Positions 34,707-44,850 of a DNA stretch of 64,000 nt are shown here, in pieces. Every line of letters starts with the position of its first letter. Position 1 is the first letter of the stretch. The notes below the pieces were generated by a model, which saw only the letters and a list, made by a program, of their open reading frames with translations, made no database searches and was not told the origin of the DNA. The stretch is from Streptomyces soli (GTDB taxonomy: Bacteria > Actinomycetota > Actinomycetes > Streptomycetales > Streptomycetaceae): NCBI RefSeq assembly GCF_003999195.1, contig NZ_RJVR01000063.1, forward strand, positions 1-64,000, read 5' to 3'. A program made the translations under genes and the position numbers.

Positions 34707-34807
34707 CCGCCCGGCGCGGCGCCGTGGCCTGATGTCGCCGCCCGCACATCGTGTACCCGTAGGGGGGTACTCGCCTCCCCGGCAGTCGCTTAGTGGAGGA
34801 GGTTCCG

Positions 34808-35881
34808 GTGACGACGGACAACACCGAGGCCGCACCGTCTCCGAGCCCGGGCCCGGGTCGGCCGGGGCGGTCGTGGTTCGGCATCGGCTTCCGGCTGGGC
34901 CTGGGCGCGGTGATCGCGTACCTGTTGGTGCAGGCCGTACTGAAGATCCAGAGCGTACTGATGCTGACGCTGCTGGCGCTGGTCGTCGCGATCAGCGTCG
35001 AGCCCATCGCCGTCTGGCTCACCACCAAGGGCCTGCGCCGACGCTGGGCGGTGACCTGCGTCATCATCGCCCTGTTCATCCTCTGGGGCGCCGTGCTGGC
35101 CCTCTTCATTCCCCCGGTCACCAGCGAGATCAACGCACTGGTGAAGGCGGTGCCGAACTGGCTGCAGCAGCTCCACGACCGCCAATCCGCCCTCGGCAGG
35201 CTGGAGGACCGCTACCACCTGATCGACAAGGCCAAGCAGCAGCTGAGCGGCGCGGGCACCGGCGTCGTCAGCGGACTTCTGGGCGCGGGCCAGCTGCTGG
35301 TCACCACCATCACCGGCGCGGTCCTGGTGATCACGCTGACCATGTACTTCCTCGCCGGCCTGCCGACCCTCAAGCGCTTCTGCCTGCGCTTCGTGCCCGG
35401 CAGCAAGCGGGAACGCGCCGAGGCCCTGACCGACGAGGTCGTGGCCCGTACCGGCCGCTTCATGCTCGCCAACGTCGCCACCTCGGTCATCGCCGGCCTG
35501 GCCACCCTGATCTGGCTGGAGGCCTGGGGCGTGCCCTACCCGGCCGCCCTCGGCGTGTTCGTCGCCGTACTGGACCTGGTCCCGGTCGTCGGCTCCACCA
35601 TCGGCGGCATCGTCGTCTCGCTGGTGGCACTGGTGGTGTCGTTCCCGGTGGCGATCGCCACCGCTGTCTTCTACATCGTGTTCCGCCTCGCCGAGGACTA
35701 CCTCATCGTCCCGCGCGCGATGAAGTTCGCGGTCGCCGTGCACCCGCTGGTCACCATCCTCGCCGTGCTGGCCGGTGGCGCGCTGATGGGCGTGATCGGC
35801 GCGCTGATCGCGATCCCGGTGGCCGTCGCGGTGGGGATGTTCCTGGACGAAGGGGTGTTTCCCCGAATCGACTCCCGCTGA
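34808..35881 (+). CDS. AI-2E family transporter
   Basis: This 357-residue membrane protein starts at a GTG (34808) placed seven bases after GGAGGAGG; a GTG at 34793 would leave the ribosome site inside the gene. It has an N-terminal Pro/Ser-rich tail, then eight or so segments: AVIAYLLVQAVLKIQSVLML, AVTCVIIALFILWGAVLALF, LVTTITGAVLVITLTMYFLA and ALMGVIGALIAIPVAVAVGM. PAALGVFVAVLDLVPVVGST and TIGGIVVSLVAL match the family core. Members include TqsA-like exporters and Na+/H+ antiporters, so autoinducer transport should not be assumed. Confidence 0.88.
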   Translation: MTTDNTEAAPSPSPGPGRPGRSWFGIGFRLGLGAVIAYLLVQAVLKIQSVLMLTLLALVVAISVEPIAVWLTTKGLRRRWAVTCVIIALFILWGAVLALFIPPVTSEINALVKAVPNWLQQLHDRQSALGRLEDRYHLIDKAKQQLSGAGTGVVSGLLGAGQLLVTTITGAVLVITLTMYFLAGLPTLKRFCLRFVPGSKRERAEALTDEVVARTGRFMLANVATSVIAGLATLIWLEAWGVPYPAALGVFVAVLDLVPVVGSTIGGIVVSLVALVVSFPVAIATAVFYIVFRLAEDYLIVPRAMKFAVAVHPLVTILAVLAGGALMGVIGALIAIPVAVAVGMFLDEGVFPRIDSR

Positions 35882-35931
35882 CCGCCCACGTCCGCGGGCG
35901 GGGCGCGGTCAACACCCCGCCCGTGAAGCTG

Positions 35932-35955
35932 GTTTGAAAGCCCGGTCGTGGGTAC
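35932..35955 (+). promoter_or_regulatory. SigB-type stress promoter
   Basis: GTTT (35932-35935), fourteen bases, then GGGTAC (35950-35955) matches the Streptomyces SigB consensus GNNT-N14-16-GGGTAY exactly. It lies 29 bp upstream of the ATG of the deleted sigma factor gene, as expected for an autoregulated SigB-family gene. Confidence 0.75.
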
Positions 35956-35984
35956 TCGGGAAGTGCCGAGTGACCGGCGGTTCG

Positions 35985-36394
35985 ATGGGCACCGCAGAGG
36001 TGCGGGATGTGTCGCGGGCCATGTTCGCCCGCCTTGCGGTGCTGGAAGAGGGCACCGAGGAGTACCAGTACGTCCGCAACACGCTCATCGAGCTGAACAT
36101 GGCCCTGGTGCGGTTCGCGGCCAGGCGCTTCAGCAACCGCACCGAGCAGATTGAGGACATCCTCCAGGTCGGCACCATTGGCCTGATCAAGGCGATCGAC
36201 CGTTTCGACCCGGATTACGGTGTCGAGTTCGTCACCTTCGCGATACCGACCATCACGGGCGAGATCAAGCGGTTCTTCCGCGACACCAACAGGCGCAGAT
36301 CGGCGCCGAACTGGGCGTGACCCAGATGCACATCTCCCGCCTGCTGTCGCGCACTCTCAAGGAGCTGCGCCTCCAGCTGCTGACCGACCAGTAG
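35985..36394 (+). pseudogene. SigB/SigF-family sigma factor gene with internal deletion
   Basis: The ATG at 35985 opens MGTAEVRDVSRAMFARLAVL, followed by LNMALVRFAARRFSNRTEQI, EDILQVGTIGLIKAIDRFDP and FVTFAIPTITGEIKRFFRDT. This is an intact region 2 of a SigB/F/G sigma factor, including the core-binding and -10 helices. At about 36285 the sequence jumps to IGAELGVTQMHISRLLSRTL and KELRLQLLTDQ, the end of region 4, in a different frame, terminating at 36394. Region 3 and most of region 4, roughly 120 residues, are missing. The shifted frame makes a 112-residue product that stops at 36320. It cannot work as a normal sigma factor but could still bind core or an anti-sigma factor. Confidence 0.85.
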
Positions 36395-36602
36395 CGGGCG
36401 CCCTCTCGCAGGCGGTCGCGGTCGGTCCCGCACCGACCGCCGGAATCAGCCGGAAAGCGGCGCTCACCTCGGGATCCTGCTCAGGAGCAGGATTGCGCGC
36501 GGTAGGGCATGAGGGCATTCTTGTGACGTTCGTCTGGATGCAAGCGGTGGTCTTCGAGACCTGCTTCATTCTTGCCGGTTTGCGCGGGATCGACAGGGTG
36601 AG

Positions 36603-39600
36603 GTGGCTGTGGTGTCAGAGTCCGTGGAACCTCGGGGGAGCAGATCCGTGGCCCCTCGGCGGGGCACCGCGGGAGCAACCGACGCCGGACAGGTCGGGGA
36701 ATTCGAACTGCGCAAGCTGCTCGCGGGCCTCACCGCGGTGCGTGACGGTGATTTCGGCACCCGGCTCCCCGCGTACGAGGACGGGCTGCTCAGCGAGATC
36801 TCGCAGGTGTTCAACGGGATGGTGGACCAGCTGTCCCTGTTCACCTCCGAGGTGACCCGCGTCGCCCGCGAGGTCGGCACCGAGGGACGGCTGGGCGGCC
36901 AGGCGGAGGTGCCCGGGGTCGACGGCACCTGGAAGGACCTCACCGACTCGGTCAACGCGATGGCCGGGAACCTGACGACGCAGGTGCGGGACATCGCGCA
37001 GGTCGCCACCGCGGTCGCGAAGGGTGATCTCTCGCAGAAGATCACCGTGGAGGCCCGTGGCGAGATCCATGAGCTGAAGAAGACCATCAACACGATGGTC
37101 GACGAGCTGTCCTCCTTCGCCGACGAGGTCACCCGCGTCGCCCGCGAGGTCGGCACCGAGGGCATTCTCGGTGGCCAGGCCCAGGTGCCCGGCGTCGGCG
37201 GGACCTGGCGCGGTCTGACCGACTCGGTCAACTTCATGGCGGGCAACCTCACCGCCCAGGTGCGTTCCATCGCACGGGTGGCCACGGCGGTCGCCCAGGG
37301 CGATCTGACCCGCAAGATCGAGGTCGACGCCCGGGGCGAGATCCTGGAGCTCAAGACCACCATCAACACCATGGTCGACCAGCTCTCCTCCTTCGCCGCC
37401 GAGGTGACCCGCGTCGCCCGCGAGGTCGGCACCGACGGACGGCTGGGCGGCCAGGCCGACGTCAAGGGCGTGTCGGGCACCTGGAAGGACCTCACCGAGT
37501 CCGTCAACGTCATGGGCGACAACCTGACGGCCCAGGTCCGTTCCATCGCCGAAGTCACCACCGCCGTGGCGCAGGGTGACCTCACGCAGAAGATCCGGGT
37601 GGACGCCCGGGGCGAGATCCTGGAGCTCAAGGAGACCATCAACACGATGGTCGACCAGTTGTCAGCCTTCGCCGACGAGGTGACCCGGGTGGCCCGCGAG
37701 GTCGGCACCGAGGGCAATCTCGGCGGACAGGCCACCGTACGGGGCGTGTCGGGTACCTGGAAGGACCTGACCGACAACGTCAACGTGATGGCGTCGAACC
37801 TCACCGGCCAGGTGCGGTCCATCGCCCAGGTCGCCACCGCCGTCGCGAAGGGCGACCTGTCGCAGAAGATCACGGTCGAGGCGAAGGGCGAGGTGGCCGC
37901 CCTCGCCGGGGTGATCAACACCATGGTCGACACCCTGTCGGCCTTCGCCGGTGAGGTGACCCGCGTCGCCCGCGAGGTCGGCACCGAGGGCCAGCTCGGC
38001 GGCCAGGCCCAGGTGGCCAACGTGGCCGGCACCTGGAAGGACCTCACCGACAACGTCAACTCGATGGCGACCAACCTGACCAACCAGGTCCGTAACATCG
38101 CGCAGGTCACCACGGCGGTCGCCCAGGGCGATCTGACCCGCAAGATCGACGTGGACGCCCGGGGCGAGATCCTGGAGCTCAAGACCACCATCAACACCAT
38201 GGTCGACCAGCTCTCCTCCTTCGCCGCCGAGGTCACCCGCGTCGCCCGCGAGGTCGGCAGCGAGGGCCGGCTCGGCGGCCAGGCCGAGGTCGAGGGCGTC
38301 TCCGGCACCTGGAAGCGGCTCACCGAGAACGTCAATGAGCTGGCCGGCAACCTCACCCGCCAGGTCCGGGCCATCGCCGAGGTCACCAGCGCCGTGGCCG
38401 AGGGCGACCTGACCCGTTCCATCACCGTCGACGCCTCCGGCGAGGTCGCCGAGCTCAAGGACAACATCAACTCCATGGTGGGATCGCTGTGCGAGACCAC
38501 CCGCGCCAACCAGGAACAGGACTGGCTCAAGACCAACCTGGCCAGGATCTCCGGGCTCATGCAGGGCCGCCGTGACCTCGCCGTCGTGGCCGAGCTGATC
38601 ATGGACGAGCTGACCCCGCTGGTCGGCGCGCAGTACGGCGCCTTCTACCTCGCCGAAGACGGTGACCAGGGCACCGAGCTGGGCCTCATCGCCTCCTACG
38701 GCCACCCCGGGTGCTCCGACCGGGTCACCCGGTTCCGGCTCGGCCAGTCGCTGGTCGGCCAGGCCGCCCGCAGCAGGCGCACCATCGCCGTCGACGACCT
38801 GCCTGCCGGCTATGTCACCGTCTCCTCCGGGCTGGGCTCCGCCTCGCCGAGCAGCCTGATCGTGCTGCCGATCGTCGTGGAGGACCAGGTGCTCGGCGTC
38901 ATCGAACTCGCGTCGGTGGCCTCCTTCACCCCGGTCCACCGTGACTTCCTCGGTCAGTTGATGGAGACGGTGGGCGTCAACGTCAACACCATCGTCGCCA
39001 ACGCCCGCACCGACGAGCTGCTCGGCGAGTCGCAGCGGCTGGCCGCAGAACTCCAGGCCCGCTCCGAGGAACTCCAGGTCCAGCAGGACGAACTGCAGCG
39101 CTCCAACTCCGAACTGGAGGAGAAGGCGGCGCTCCTGGTGACCCAGAACCGCGACATCGAGACGAAGAACCTGGAGATCGAGCAGGCCCGGCAGGAGCTG
39201 GAGGAGCGCGCCCACCAGCTCGCGCTGGCGTCGAAGTACAAGTCGGAGTTCCTGGCCAACATGAGCCACGAGCTGCGCACCCCGCTCAACAGCCTGCTGA
39301 TCCTGGCCCAGTTGCTGGCCCAGAACCCCGGCCGCAACCTGACGCCCAAGCAGGTCGAGTACGCCGGGGTCATCCACTCGGCGGGCTCCGACCTGCTCCA
39401 GCTGATCGACGACATCCTCGACCTGTCGAAGGTCGAGGCAGGCAAGATGGACATCGCGCCCGAACGGCTGCCCCTGCGCCGTCTGCTGGACTACGTGGAA
39501 GCCACCTTCCGTCCGCTGATCGGACAGAAGGGTCTGGACTTCCAGGTCAGCGTCGCCCCCGGCGTCCCCTCGGAACTGGTCACCGACGACTCCCGGCTGC

Positions 39601-40907
39601 GCCAGGTGCTGCGCAACCTGCTGTCCAACGCGGTGAAGTTCACCGAGGCCGGCAGGGTCGAGCTGCGCATCGAGCCGGCGGCCGGGTCGAGCCGGCCGGA
39701 GGGCGTGCGCGGTCACGCTCCGGTCATCACCTTCCACATCCTGGACACCGGCATCGGGATCGCGGAGCAGCAACTCGAAACGATCTTCGGTGCCTTCCAG
39801 CAGGCCGACGGCACCACCAGCCGCAAGTACGGCGGCACAGGGCTGGGGCTGTCCATCAGCCGCGAGATCGCCCAGCTGCTGGGCGGGGCGATCACCGCCT
39901 CCAGCACCCTCGGCGAAGGCAGCGTCTTCGCCCTCCACCTGCCGGTCGCCTGGTTCGAACCCGCCGAGGCGGCGCCGCCGCAGGACACCGAAGCCGCAGC
40001 GGTGACCGAGCCGCCCGCCCCACAGGTACTGCCGGCCCAGCGCCGGCTGATGGTGATCGAGGAGCGGCGGCAGGGCCTGCTGTCGCTCGTCGCCGAGAGT
40101 GCCGTCGCCGACCTCGCGGAGGGCCGCTCCGTCGCCGATCCGCGCGGGGCCGTTCAGGTGCGTACGGCCACCGGTGTCCAGGAGATCGCGGCCGCGCTGT
40201 CCGGCGAGCCATGCCACTGCGTCATCCTGGATCTGGACATGGCCGACGGCGCCGCGCTGCGCATTCTGGACGCCCTGGACGGCGATCCGGCCATCCGGGA
40301 GGTGCCGGTCCTGGCCCACCACTCGCGCAGGCTCGACCCCGACCACGAACGGCTGCTGCGCAACCACGCCGCCCGGGGGAAGCCGCTGGAGCTGCTGCCC
40401 AGCCTGGACGAGTTGCGCGAGCGCGTCGCCGTGCATCTGATGATCGAACGGCCCGCGGACGTACTGCCGTTGGTGACCGCGACGGACCTCCGGGAGGCCG
40501 CTCCGCGCCCCGCGGGGGTGCGGGGGAGCGCGCTGGCCGGCCGCACCGTCCTGGTGGTCGACGACGACGCCCGCAACGTCTACGCCCTGACTGGCATGCT
40601 GGAACTGCACGATGTGCGGGTCCTGCGGGCCGAGAACGGCCGTGAGGGCATGGAGATGCTCTCCCGCCACCGGGAGATCGAGATGATCCTGATGGACGTC
40701 ATGATGCCCGAGATGGACGGCTACGCCGCCGCCTCCGCCATCCGGGCCATGCCCGGGTACGCCGGCCTGCCGATCATCGCCGTCACCGCCAAGGCCATGG
40801 ACGGCGACCGGGAGAAGTGCCTGGCCGCCGGAGCCAGCGACTACATCGCCAAACCGGTCGACACCGACGTGCTTATCGCCTGCATGTACCGCTGGCTGAG
40901 CCTGTGA
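36603..40907 (+). CDS. multi-HAMP hybrid histidine kinase (OsaA-like)
   Basis: This 1434-residue soluble kinase starts at a GTG (36603; 36609 or 36612 also fit). Residues 35-640 are HAMP domains, including six 92-residue copies each carrying [10 protein letters not shown] with TEG or a variant. A GAF domain follows (about 655-800, [15 protein letters not shown]), then a Glu/Gln coiled coil, HisKA with His889 ([13 protein letters not shown]), and a catalytic domain ([30 protein letters not shown]). A degenerate receiver (about 1145-1280) and a true receiver ([10 protein letters not shown], Asp1365 in [11 protein letters not shown], Lys in YIAKPVD) close the chain. There is no membrane segment. 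It resembles the osmoadaptation kinase OsaA, with the neighbouring phosphatase playing an OsaC-like part. Confidence 0.9.
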   Translation: MAVVSESVEPRGSRSVAPRRGTAGATDAGQVGEFELRKLLAGLTAVRDGDFGTRLPAYEDGLLSEISQVFNGMVDQLSLFTSEVTRVAREVGTEGRLGGQAEVPGVDGTWKDLTDSVNAMAGNLTTQVRDIAQVATAVAKGDLSQKITVEARGEIHELKKTINTMVDELSSFADEVTRVAREVGTEGILGGQAQVPGVGGTWRGLTDSVNFMAGNLTAQVRSIARVATAVAQGDLTRKIEVDARGEILELKTTINTMVDQLSSFAAEVTRVAREVGTDGRLGGQADVKGVSGTWKDLTESVNVMGDNLTAQVRSIAEVTTAVAQGDLTQKIRVDARGEILELKETINTMVDQLSAFADEVTRVAREVGTEGNLGGQATVRGVSGTWKDLTDNVNVMASNLTGQVRSIAQVATAVAKGDLSQKITVEAKGEVAALAGVINTMVDTLSAFAGEVTRVAREVGTEGQLGGQAQVANVAGTWKDLTDNVNSMATNLTNQVRNIAQVTTAVAQGDLTRKIDVDARGEILELKTTINTMVDQLSSFAAEVTRVAREVGSEGRLGGQAEVEGVSGTWKRLTENVNELAGNLTRQVRAIAEVTSAVAEGDLTRSITVDASGEVAELKDNINSMVGSLCETTRANQEQDWLKTNLARISGLMQGRRDLAVVAELIMDELTPLVGAQYGAFYLAEDGDQGTELGLIASYGHPGCSDRVTRFRLGQSLVGQAARSRRTIAVDDLPAGYVTVSSGLGSASPSSLIVLPIVVEDQVLGVIELASVASFTPVHRDFLGQLMETVGVNVNTIVANARTDELLGESQRLAAELQARSEELQVQQDELQRSNSELEEKAALLVTQNRDIETKNLEIEQARQELEERAHQLALASKYKSEFLANMSHELRTPLNSLLILAQLLAQNPGRNLTPKQVEYAGVIHSAGSDLLQLIDDILDLSKVEAGKMDIAPERLPLRRLLDYVEATFRPLIGQKGLDFQVSVAPGVPSELVTDDSRLRQVLRNLLSNAVKFTEAGRVELRIEPAAGSSRPEGVRGHAPVITFHILDTGIGIAEQQLETIFGAFQQADGTTSRKYGGTGLGLSISREIAQLLGGAITASSTLGEGSVFALHLPVAWFEPAEAAPPQDTEAAAVTEPPAPQVLPAQRRLMVIEERRQGLLSLVAESAVADLAEGRSVADPRGAVQVRTATGVQEIAAALSGEPCHCVILDLDMADGAALRILDALDGDPAIREVPVLAHHSRRLDPDHERLLRNHAARGKPLELLPSLDELRERVAVHLMIERPADVLPLVTATDLREAAPRPAGVRGSALAGRTVLVVDDDARNVYALTGMLELHDVRVLRAENGREGMEMLSRHREIEMILMDVMMPEMDGYAAASAIRAMPGYAGLPIIAVTAKAMDGDREKCLAAGASDYIAKPVDTDVLIACMYRWLSL
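36849..38504 (+). repeat. six tandem 276-bp coding repeats (HAMP units)
   Basis: Copies begin near 36849, 37125, 37401, 37677, 37953 and 38229, exactly 276 bp apart, each starting GAGGTGACCCGCGTCGCC or a close variant. Long runs are identical between copies, for example the block AACACCATGGTCGACCAGCT in units 2 and 5. This is consistent with recent duplication or gene conversion within the kinase gene. Confidence 0.9.
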
Positions 40908-43234
40908 CCGATGACCCTCCGGGTATCGACGCGCTGGCCGCCACCGTCGACCGGCTGCGCCACGACCTGACGCTCGCCCGGGAGTCCGCCGACACCCGTG
41001 CCCTGATCGGCATCGCCACCGGCATCCTGGTCGAGCGCGGCCACGGCGGCCCCGCCGAGGCCGCCCGCTACCTGCGGGAGCTGGCCGACGCGGCCAGGCT
41101 GTCGCCGGCCGAAGTGGCCGCCGACATCGTCAACGCCGCCTCCGGCGCAGGCCTTTCCCGTACGCTTCCGACCGCGTCGCCGTCCGGGCACGGCGGCGAC
41201 CGGCCGCCCACCACGCCGGTGCTGACCCTGCGTACCGCCGAGGCCGGTACGCTCTCCGGCGATCCGCAGACCGCCGCGGAGGCCTTGCTGCGGCAGGCGC
41301 TCCCCCCGCTCGGCGGCACCGCCCTGGCCATCTGGCGCACGGCCCCGGACGGCTCGCTCACCCTGGCCGGCCACGCGGGCCTCGCCCCCGGGGAGGCGGC
41401 CCAGTGGCGGTACGTACCGCCGGGGGTCGGCACCCTGCCGCAGCTGGCCTTCGACGACGCGAGGCCCCGCTGGCACGGTTCGCTGCCGCAGCACACCCCG
41501 GGCATCGGCCGACGCGACGGAACCGCCGGGGCGCGCGCGGTCCTGCCCGCCCGGCTCGGCGGACGGATCCTCGGCGTGCTGGAGGTCTGCTGGCCGGGTC
41601 CGCATACTGCCCTGAGCCCGTCCGAGCACCGTCAGCTCGACGTGCTCGCCGACCTGTGCGCACACACCCTCTCCGGCGCGCCGACGGACACCTACGGCCC
41701 GGCCCCCGTGCCGGAGGACGGTCGCCTCGCCGCCCTCTCCGGCCTCGCCGACGGGCTGCTGGACCCGGCACTCGTACTCCGCCCGCTCGTCGACGGTCGG
41801 GGCGAGGTCGGCGACTTCCTCATCACCCACGCCAACGAACACTTCACCGACCCGGCAGGCCGCCCACGCGGCGCCGTCATCGGCGTGAAGCTGCTGGAGG
41901 CCTACCCACTGGCCGCCCAGGACGGCGGCCTGTACGCACCCATCCTGCGCGTCCACGCCACCGGGCAGCCGTTCCGCGCCGAGCAGATCGCGTCCGGCAT
42001 GCTGGTCGGGCCGGAACCGCTCGGCCGCGCGGTGTCGATCAGCATCAGCCGGTACGGCGAGGAGGTGCTGCTCAGCTGGCGCGTCGAGGACGAAGCCGGC
42101 CGGCTGACCGCCCTTCTCCAGCACACCCAGCGGCTGAGCCGTCTCGGCGGCTTCCAGGAGAACCTCGTCACCGGCGACGTCATCTGGAGCAGCGAGCTGT
42201 TCGCCCTCCACGGGCTCCAGCCGACCGACCCGCCCATTCCCCTGGAGGAGCTGCGGCGACACGCGCACCCGGACGACTCCATCGCCATCGGCCGCTTCCT
42301 GCGCACCGTGCTGCACCGCCACCACCAGGCGTCGACGGCATTCCGTCTGCAACGCGACGACGGGGTCGTCCGGCACATCCGCGTCATTGCCGAACCCGTC
42401 ACCGACCTCTCCGGCGACCTGATCGCCGTCCGGGGCGCCTACCAGGACGTATCCGCGCAGCACTGGACCGAGGTCGCCCTCGCCGCCACCCGGGACCAGC
42501 TCGCCGACACCGAGCAGCGGGCCGCCGAACGCAACCGCCTGGCCCTGCAACTGCAGCAGGCCATCATGCCGCCCGCCCCCGCACCCATCGACGCCTCCGG
42601 ACTGCGCGTGGCCGTACGCTACCGGCCCGCCGAGAAGGAACACCTGGTCGGCGGCGACTGGTACGACGTGGTCGTCCTGCCGTCCAAGCAGGTGCTGCTC
42701 GCCGTCGGGGACATCGCGGGGCACGGGATCGACGCCGCCACCGGCATGGTCGTCCTGCGGAACGCGCTGCGCGGGCTGGCCACCACCGGCGCGGGACCAG
42801 GCCGGCTGATGGGCTGGCTCAACACCGTGGCCCACCACCTCACCGAGCAGGTCACCGCCACCGCTGTCTGCGGCCTGTACGACCCGGAGACCGGCGTCCT
42901 GTGCTGGGCGCGGGCAGGCCATCCGCCGCCGGTGCTGATCCGCGACGGCGAGGCCGCCTCCCTGCCGCTGCCGCGCGGCATCCTCCTCGGGGCGATCGCC
43001 GAGACGACCTACGAGGAGCAGCGGCTCACCCTGGCATCCGGCGACCGGCTCCTGATGTACACCGACGGCCTCGTCGAGCGCCGGGGGATCTCCGTGGAAC
43101 GCTCGTTGGAACAGCTTCTCGCGACGGCGGGCGGCCCGCTGCCCGGCCTGGACGAGCAACTGGACCTCCTGCTCACCCACAGCCGGTCCGACACCGACGA
43201 CGACACCTGTCTCATCGGCGTCCAACTGTGCTGA
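40904..43234 (+). CDS. ANTAR-GAF-PAS-PP2C multidomain phosphatase
   Basis: This 776-residue protein starts at a GTG (40904) overlapping the kinase stop (GTGA). Residues about 8-75 look like an ANTAR-type helical RNA-binding domain (ALIGIATGILVERGHGGPAE). A GAF-like domain (about 115-260), two PAS-like regions (about 290-400 and 400-525, SRLGGFQENLVTGDVIWSSE) and a SpoIIE/PP2C phosphatase (about 560-776) follow. Metal-site motifs are HLVGGDWYDVV, VGDIAGHGIDAA, ARAGHPPPVLI, MYTDGLVERR and DDTCLIGVQL. It probably dephosphorylates anti-anti-sigma factors or answers the coupled kinase. Putting ANTAR and PP2C on one chain joins RNA-level and partner-switch control. Confidence 0.88.
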   Translation: MTDDPPGIDALAATVDRLRHDLTLARESADTRALIGIATGILVERGHGGPAEAARYLRELADAARLSPAEVAADIVNAASGAGLSRTLPTASPSGHGGDRPPTTPVLTLRTAEAGTLSGDPQTAAEALLRQALPPLGGTALAIWRTAPDGSLTLAGHAGLAPGEAAQWRYVPPGVGTLPQLAFDDARPRWHGSLPQHTPGIGRRDGTAGARAVLPARLGGRILGVLEVCWPGPHTALSPSEHRQLDVLADLCAHTLSGAPTDTYGPAPVPEDGRLAALSGLADGLLDPALVLRPLVDGRGEVGDFLITHANEHFTDPAGRPRGAVIGVKLLEAYPLAAQDGGLYAPILRVHATGQPFRAEQIASGMLVGPEPLGRAVSISISRYGEEVLLSWRVEDEAGRLTALLQHTQRLSRLGGFQENLVTGDVIWSSELFALHGLQPTDPPIPLEELRRHAHPDDSIAIGRFLRTVLHRHHQASTAFRLQRDDGVVRHIRVIAEPVTDLSGDLIAVRGAYQDVSAQHWTEVALAATRDQLADTEQRAAERNRLALQLQQAIMPPAPAPIDASGLRVAVRYRPAEKEHLVGGDWYDVVVLPSKQVLLAVGDIAGHGIDAATGMVVLRNALRGLATTGAGPGRLMGWLNTVAHHLTEQVTATAVCGLYDPETGVLCWARAGHPPPVLIRDGEAASLPLPRGILLGAIAETTYEEQRLTLASGDRLLMYTDGLVERRGISVERSLEQLLATAGGPLPGLDEQLDLLLTHSRSDTDDDTCLIGVQLC

Positions 43235-43331
43235 CCGGCTGTGCTGACCGGCGGAACGGGCCCAGTGGCCGATGGAGCGGCCGTGGGTTTGACTGGAGCT
43301 GTCCTCGAGCCGACAGAACCGAGGAGTCTCC

Positions 43332-44138
43332 ATGGAGCACCGCGAATTCCTGACGATCATCGAACAGGTGGCCGGCGTCCCGTTCGAGGTGACCGACAAT
43401 GTCGCCTGTCCGACACTTCGCATCCTCGCCCGACGCATCACCACCGGGCAGGCCAAGCAGATCGCCGCACACCTGCCGGTGCCCCTGCGGCCATGCCTCG
43501 ACCCCGAGGCCAATCCGGAGAAGTACCACCTCGACGGCTTCCTCCAGCGCGTCGCGGACCAGCTCGATGTCGACTCCGTCACCGCCGAGCGGCTGGCCCT
43601 GGGCGTCTTCGCCGCAATCTGGCGGGCGGCCGGCCCGGACGAGTTCAACGACCTGCGCTCGGAGCTGCCGAAGGACTTCTACCCGCTGATGGACGCCGCC
43701 GCGGAGGCGGTACCCCTCCCGGAGGACGAACCGCTCTTCATCGGCGGCCTCACACACGACGAGTTCATCGACCGCGTCGCGGAGCAGGCGGGCATCACCG
43801 ACCGCGACCGCGTCAGCCGCGCCGTGGAAGCCGTCCTGGAGATGATCGGCCTGCGTATCTCCCCCGGACAGGTCGCCGACCTGATCCCGATGCTCCCCCT
43901 GGAGCTGCGTGCCCCGCTGCGACGCGGCAACTCCCGCTCCCGCCGAGGAGCCGTGCCCCTCTCGCCCGACGTCTTCCTGCACGACACCGCCAAGCGCGCG
44001 GGTATCACCCGTCAGGAAGCGCTCAAGGATCTCCGGGCGGTCTTCGCCGTACTGCCCCAGGCCGTCGGCGACAAGGAGTACGACGACGTCATCTCCCAAC
44101 TCCCGGGCGAGTACCGCCCGATGCGGAAGCACGGGTAA
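43332..44138 (+). CDS. DUF2267 tandem-domain protein
   Basis: This 268-residue protein starts at an ATG (43332). Two all-helical DUF2267 modules are visible (YHLDGFLQRVADQLDVDSVT with LRSELPKDFYPLMD, and FIDRVAEQAGITDRDRVSRA with LIPMLPLELRAPLRRG). A third, partial copy follows (FLHDTAKRAGITRQEALKDL, ISQLPGEYRPM). The N-terminal EQVAGVPFEVTDNVACPTLR segment is a related half. DUF2267 proteins are common next to actinobacterial stress genes, but their role is unknown. It follows the phosphatase by 97 bp on the same strand and is probably part of the stress block. Confidence 0.8.
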   Translation: MEHREFLTIIEQVAGVPFEVTDNVACPTLRILARRITTGQAKQIAAHLPVPLRPCLDPEANPEKYHLDGFLQRVADQLDVDSVTAERLALGVFAAIWRAAGPDEFNDLRSELPKDFYPLMDAAAEAVPLPEDEPLFIGGLTHDEFIDRVAEQAGITDRDRVSRAVEAVLEMIGLRISPGQVADLIPMLPLELRAPLRRGNSRSRRGAVPLSPDVFLHDTAKRAGITRQEALKDLRAVFAVLPQAVGDKEYDDVISQLPGEYRPMRKHG

Positions 44139-44154
44139 GGAATCGTCAGCTGGG

Positions 44155-44293
44155 GCACCGCCGCCCGGGCGGTCCTGGGCCAGGCGGCCATGGCCGTCGT
44201 GGCCACGTCGAGCAACTCCTCGGCGGTGGCGCCGTCCCGGGCCTGCTGTGACGTCCCCTGGATGACGCACGCGTAGAAGCGCGCCAGCGCCAT
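44155..44293 (-). pseudogene. C-terminal remnant of a TetR-family regulator
   Basis: The minus strand encodes ALARFYACVIQGTSQQARDG then ATAEELLDVATTAMAAWP, the closing ligand-domain helices typical of TetR regulators. No DNA-binding domain or start remains. The frame runs on into the antisense of the DUF2267 gene, so the native stop is also lost. Confidence 0.65.
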
Positions 44294-44305
44294 CGGGTCC
44301 GTGTC

Positions 44306-44773
44306 CGCGCCGGGTGGCGGTCAACTACCACAGCAATGCCGAGGCGGCGGAAGCCGTTGTGTCCGCGATCAAGCAGGCCGGCGGCGTGGCTGTGGCGATC
44401 CAGGGCGACATCGGCGTCCGTGAGGACGTCGAGCGGCTGTTCAAGGAGTCCCTCTCCGCCTCGGCTCCCTGGACATCCTGGTCAACAACGCGGGGCTGAA
44501 TGCCAACGGCAACGTCGCCGACGTCGACGCGGAGCTCCTGGACCGGGTGATCGATGTCAACTTCAAGCGGACGTTCTTCGCCCTCCAGCAGGCCGCCAGG
44601 CACCTGAACGACGGCGGCCGGATCGTCAGCGTCTCCACGGGCTACACCCGGGCCACCTACCCGGACGGGTCGGTGAGCCGGGGGACATCGCCGACATCGT
44701 GGCCTTCCTCGTAGGCGACGACGCCCGCTGGGTCACCGGCCAGGCCATCGTCGCCGCAGGCGGTCTCGTCTGA
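44306..44773 (+). pseudogene. short-chain dehydrogenase/reductase remnant
   Basis: The sequence begins inside the Rossmann fold (VAVNYHSNAEAAEAVVSAIK) without the TGxxxGxG start. It shifts frame near 44460 to SLDILVNNAGLNANGNVADV and DVNFKRTFFALQQAARHLND. The catalytic SxxxYxxxK stretch is missing at a deletion near 44670, and the end is EPGDIADIVAFLVGDDARWV and TGQAIVAAGGLV. At least three lesions. The adjoining TetR remnant was probably its divergent regulator. Confidence 0.85.
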
Positions 44774-44850
44774 CGCACCTGCCGGTGAGCGCGCCGGGAC
44801 CGGGAGGGCCCGTACTGACAAGTCGGCGTCGCGGGTGGCACAGTGGGGTG

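Noticed and set aside
34741..34790. GGGTAC at 34765 as a second SigB promoter before the AI-2E gene
   Set aside because: No GNNT element at 14-16 bp spacing upstream, so the consensus fails.
36580..36602. GGTTT-N14-GGGTG just ahead of the kinase as a SigB promoter
   Set aside because: The -10 has G for A and would sit at the start codon; too weak to claim.
36849..38504. Regular repeats as a possible CRISPR or satellite
   Set aside because: The 276-bp units are coding and encode HAMP domains in one continuous frame.
36566..38602. A 678-codon repetitive minus-strand frame
   Set aside because: Its periodicity is simply the 276-bp HAMP repeats read backwards.
37662..40670. A 1002-codon minus-strand frame opposite the hybrid kinase
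   Set aside because: Antisense mirror of a GC-rich gene; the sense strand has complete kinase and receiver motifs, and the antisense product has no recognisable domain.
40841..43648. A 935-codon minus-strand frame opposite the PP2C gene
   Set aside because: Gly/Val/Asp-rich shadow with no domain, while the sense strand carries PP2C motifs.
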